From an uncultured Spirochaetaceae bacterium (GTDB lineage Bacteria > Spirochaetota > Spirochaetia > Sphaerochaetales > Sphaerochaetaceae): a DNA stretch of 5,718 bases. The stretch is taken from contig CAMKAB010000065.1 of the NCBI GenBank assembly GCA_946410375.1, positions 1 to 5,718 of the forward strand, written 5' to 3'. A program made the translations under genes and the position numbers. The notes beneath the pieces are model-generated. The model was given only the letters and a program-made list of their open reading frames with translations. It was not told the origin of the DNA and ran no database searches. Below, in pieces: positions 5,482-5,718 of the stretch (its first letter is position 1; each line of letters opens with the position of its first letter).

Positions 5482-5718
5482 ATGCAGAATGATAATTTCA
5501 GTAAGAATTACAATCCGTTATACGGAAAAAAATGGTGCGTGATAGGGGATAGCTTTACGAATGATTTCACCCCTTGCCCGTCAGACTGGTTATTTGAGGA
5601 TGGGGAATATAAGGGACTCGGTCGGGTGTATGCGCGGCTTATTGCAGAAAGAAACAATATGCGCTTGCAGTGGATGGCTTTTAACGGGAGAACGCTTGCT
5701 TATCCCGAAGAGGGTAAT
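5482..5718 (+). CDS. SGNH/GDSL-type hydrolase, N-terminal part (cut by the window end)
   Basis: The frame stays open from the ATG at 5482 to the window end, giving 79 residues. The block I motif appears as WCVIGDSFT (18-26), where S24 would be the catalytic nucleophile of this esterase/lipase superfamily. A later segment, AFNGRTLAYP, fits the region after the first helix in such enzymes. No signal peptide is visible, so a cytoplasmic enzyme is suggested. AGAGGA six bases upstream supports the start. The rest of the active site (block III Asn, block V Asp-x-x-His) lies outside the window, so activity and substrate cannot be judged. It is on the same strand as the lipoprotein but 210 bases downstream, and may be a separate transcription unit. 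Confidence 0.8.
   Translation, partial: MQNDNFSKNYNPLYGKKWCVIGDSFTNDFTPCPSDWLFEDGEYKGLGRVYARLIAERNNMRLQWMAFNGRTLAYPEEGN

Noticed and set aside
5267..5549. 12-base direct repeat CGTGATAGGGGA at 5267 and 5538
   Set aside because: The second copy codes the VIGD of the SGNH motif and flanks do not match, so it is probably coincidence rather than a duplication or att pair.

Overview
The window looks like spirochaete DNA, most probably Treponema. It is AT-rich with strong purine-rich ribosome sites, carries a short spirochaete-style lipoprotein, and has a tRNA gene with no encoded CCA. The genus is an inference from sequence style, not from a search.

Layout: (1) 58-2480, a tightly coupled pair on the plus strand. 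A DUF1016/YhcG-type PDDEXK nuclease overlaps by 4 bases (ATGA) with hsdS, the two-domain DNA-specificity subunit of a type I restriction-modification system. (2) 2481-3001, a 520-base insert-like stretch between hsdS and hsdM. It holds three tandem hairpin units of about 36 bases, a GC-rich structured element of about 150 bases, and a 73-codon fragment matching the C-terminal end of RhuM-family proteins. (3) 3002-4441, an intact hsdM adenine methyltransferase gene with its own strong ribosome site and higher GC than hsdS. (4) 4442-4677, no recognisable gene. (5) 4678-4837 on the minus strand, a self-contained tRNA-Asp(GUC) unit with promoter, tRNA and intrinsic terminator. (6) 4915-5386 on the plus strand, a small lipoprotein whose downstream sequence looks like a frameshifted continuation. 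(7) 5482-end, the start of an SGNH/GDSL hydrolase.

HsdM and HsdS would assemble into the sequence-specific adenine methyltransferase of the host-defence locus. No hsdR is present; it may lie upstream of base 1 or be lost. The DUF1016 nuclease and the RhuM remnant are typical accessory genes of such loci. AT-richness in the second recognition domain of HsdS, the repeats and the rhuM remnant suggest a locus that has been rearranged.

The least explained signals are the three hairpin units with different but self-complementary stems (2484-2590), the two near-identical 17-base dyads inside the nuclease gene (362-420), and the GC-rich structured element (2594-2740). I see no clear evidence of a wholly new system.
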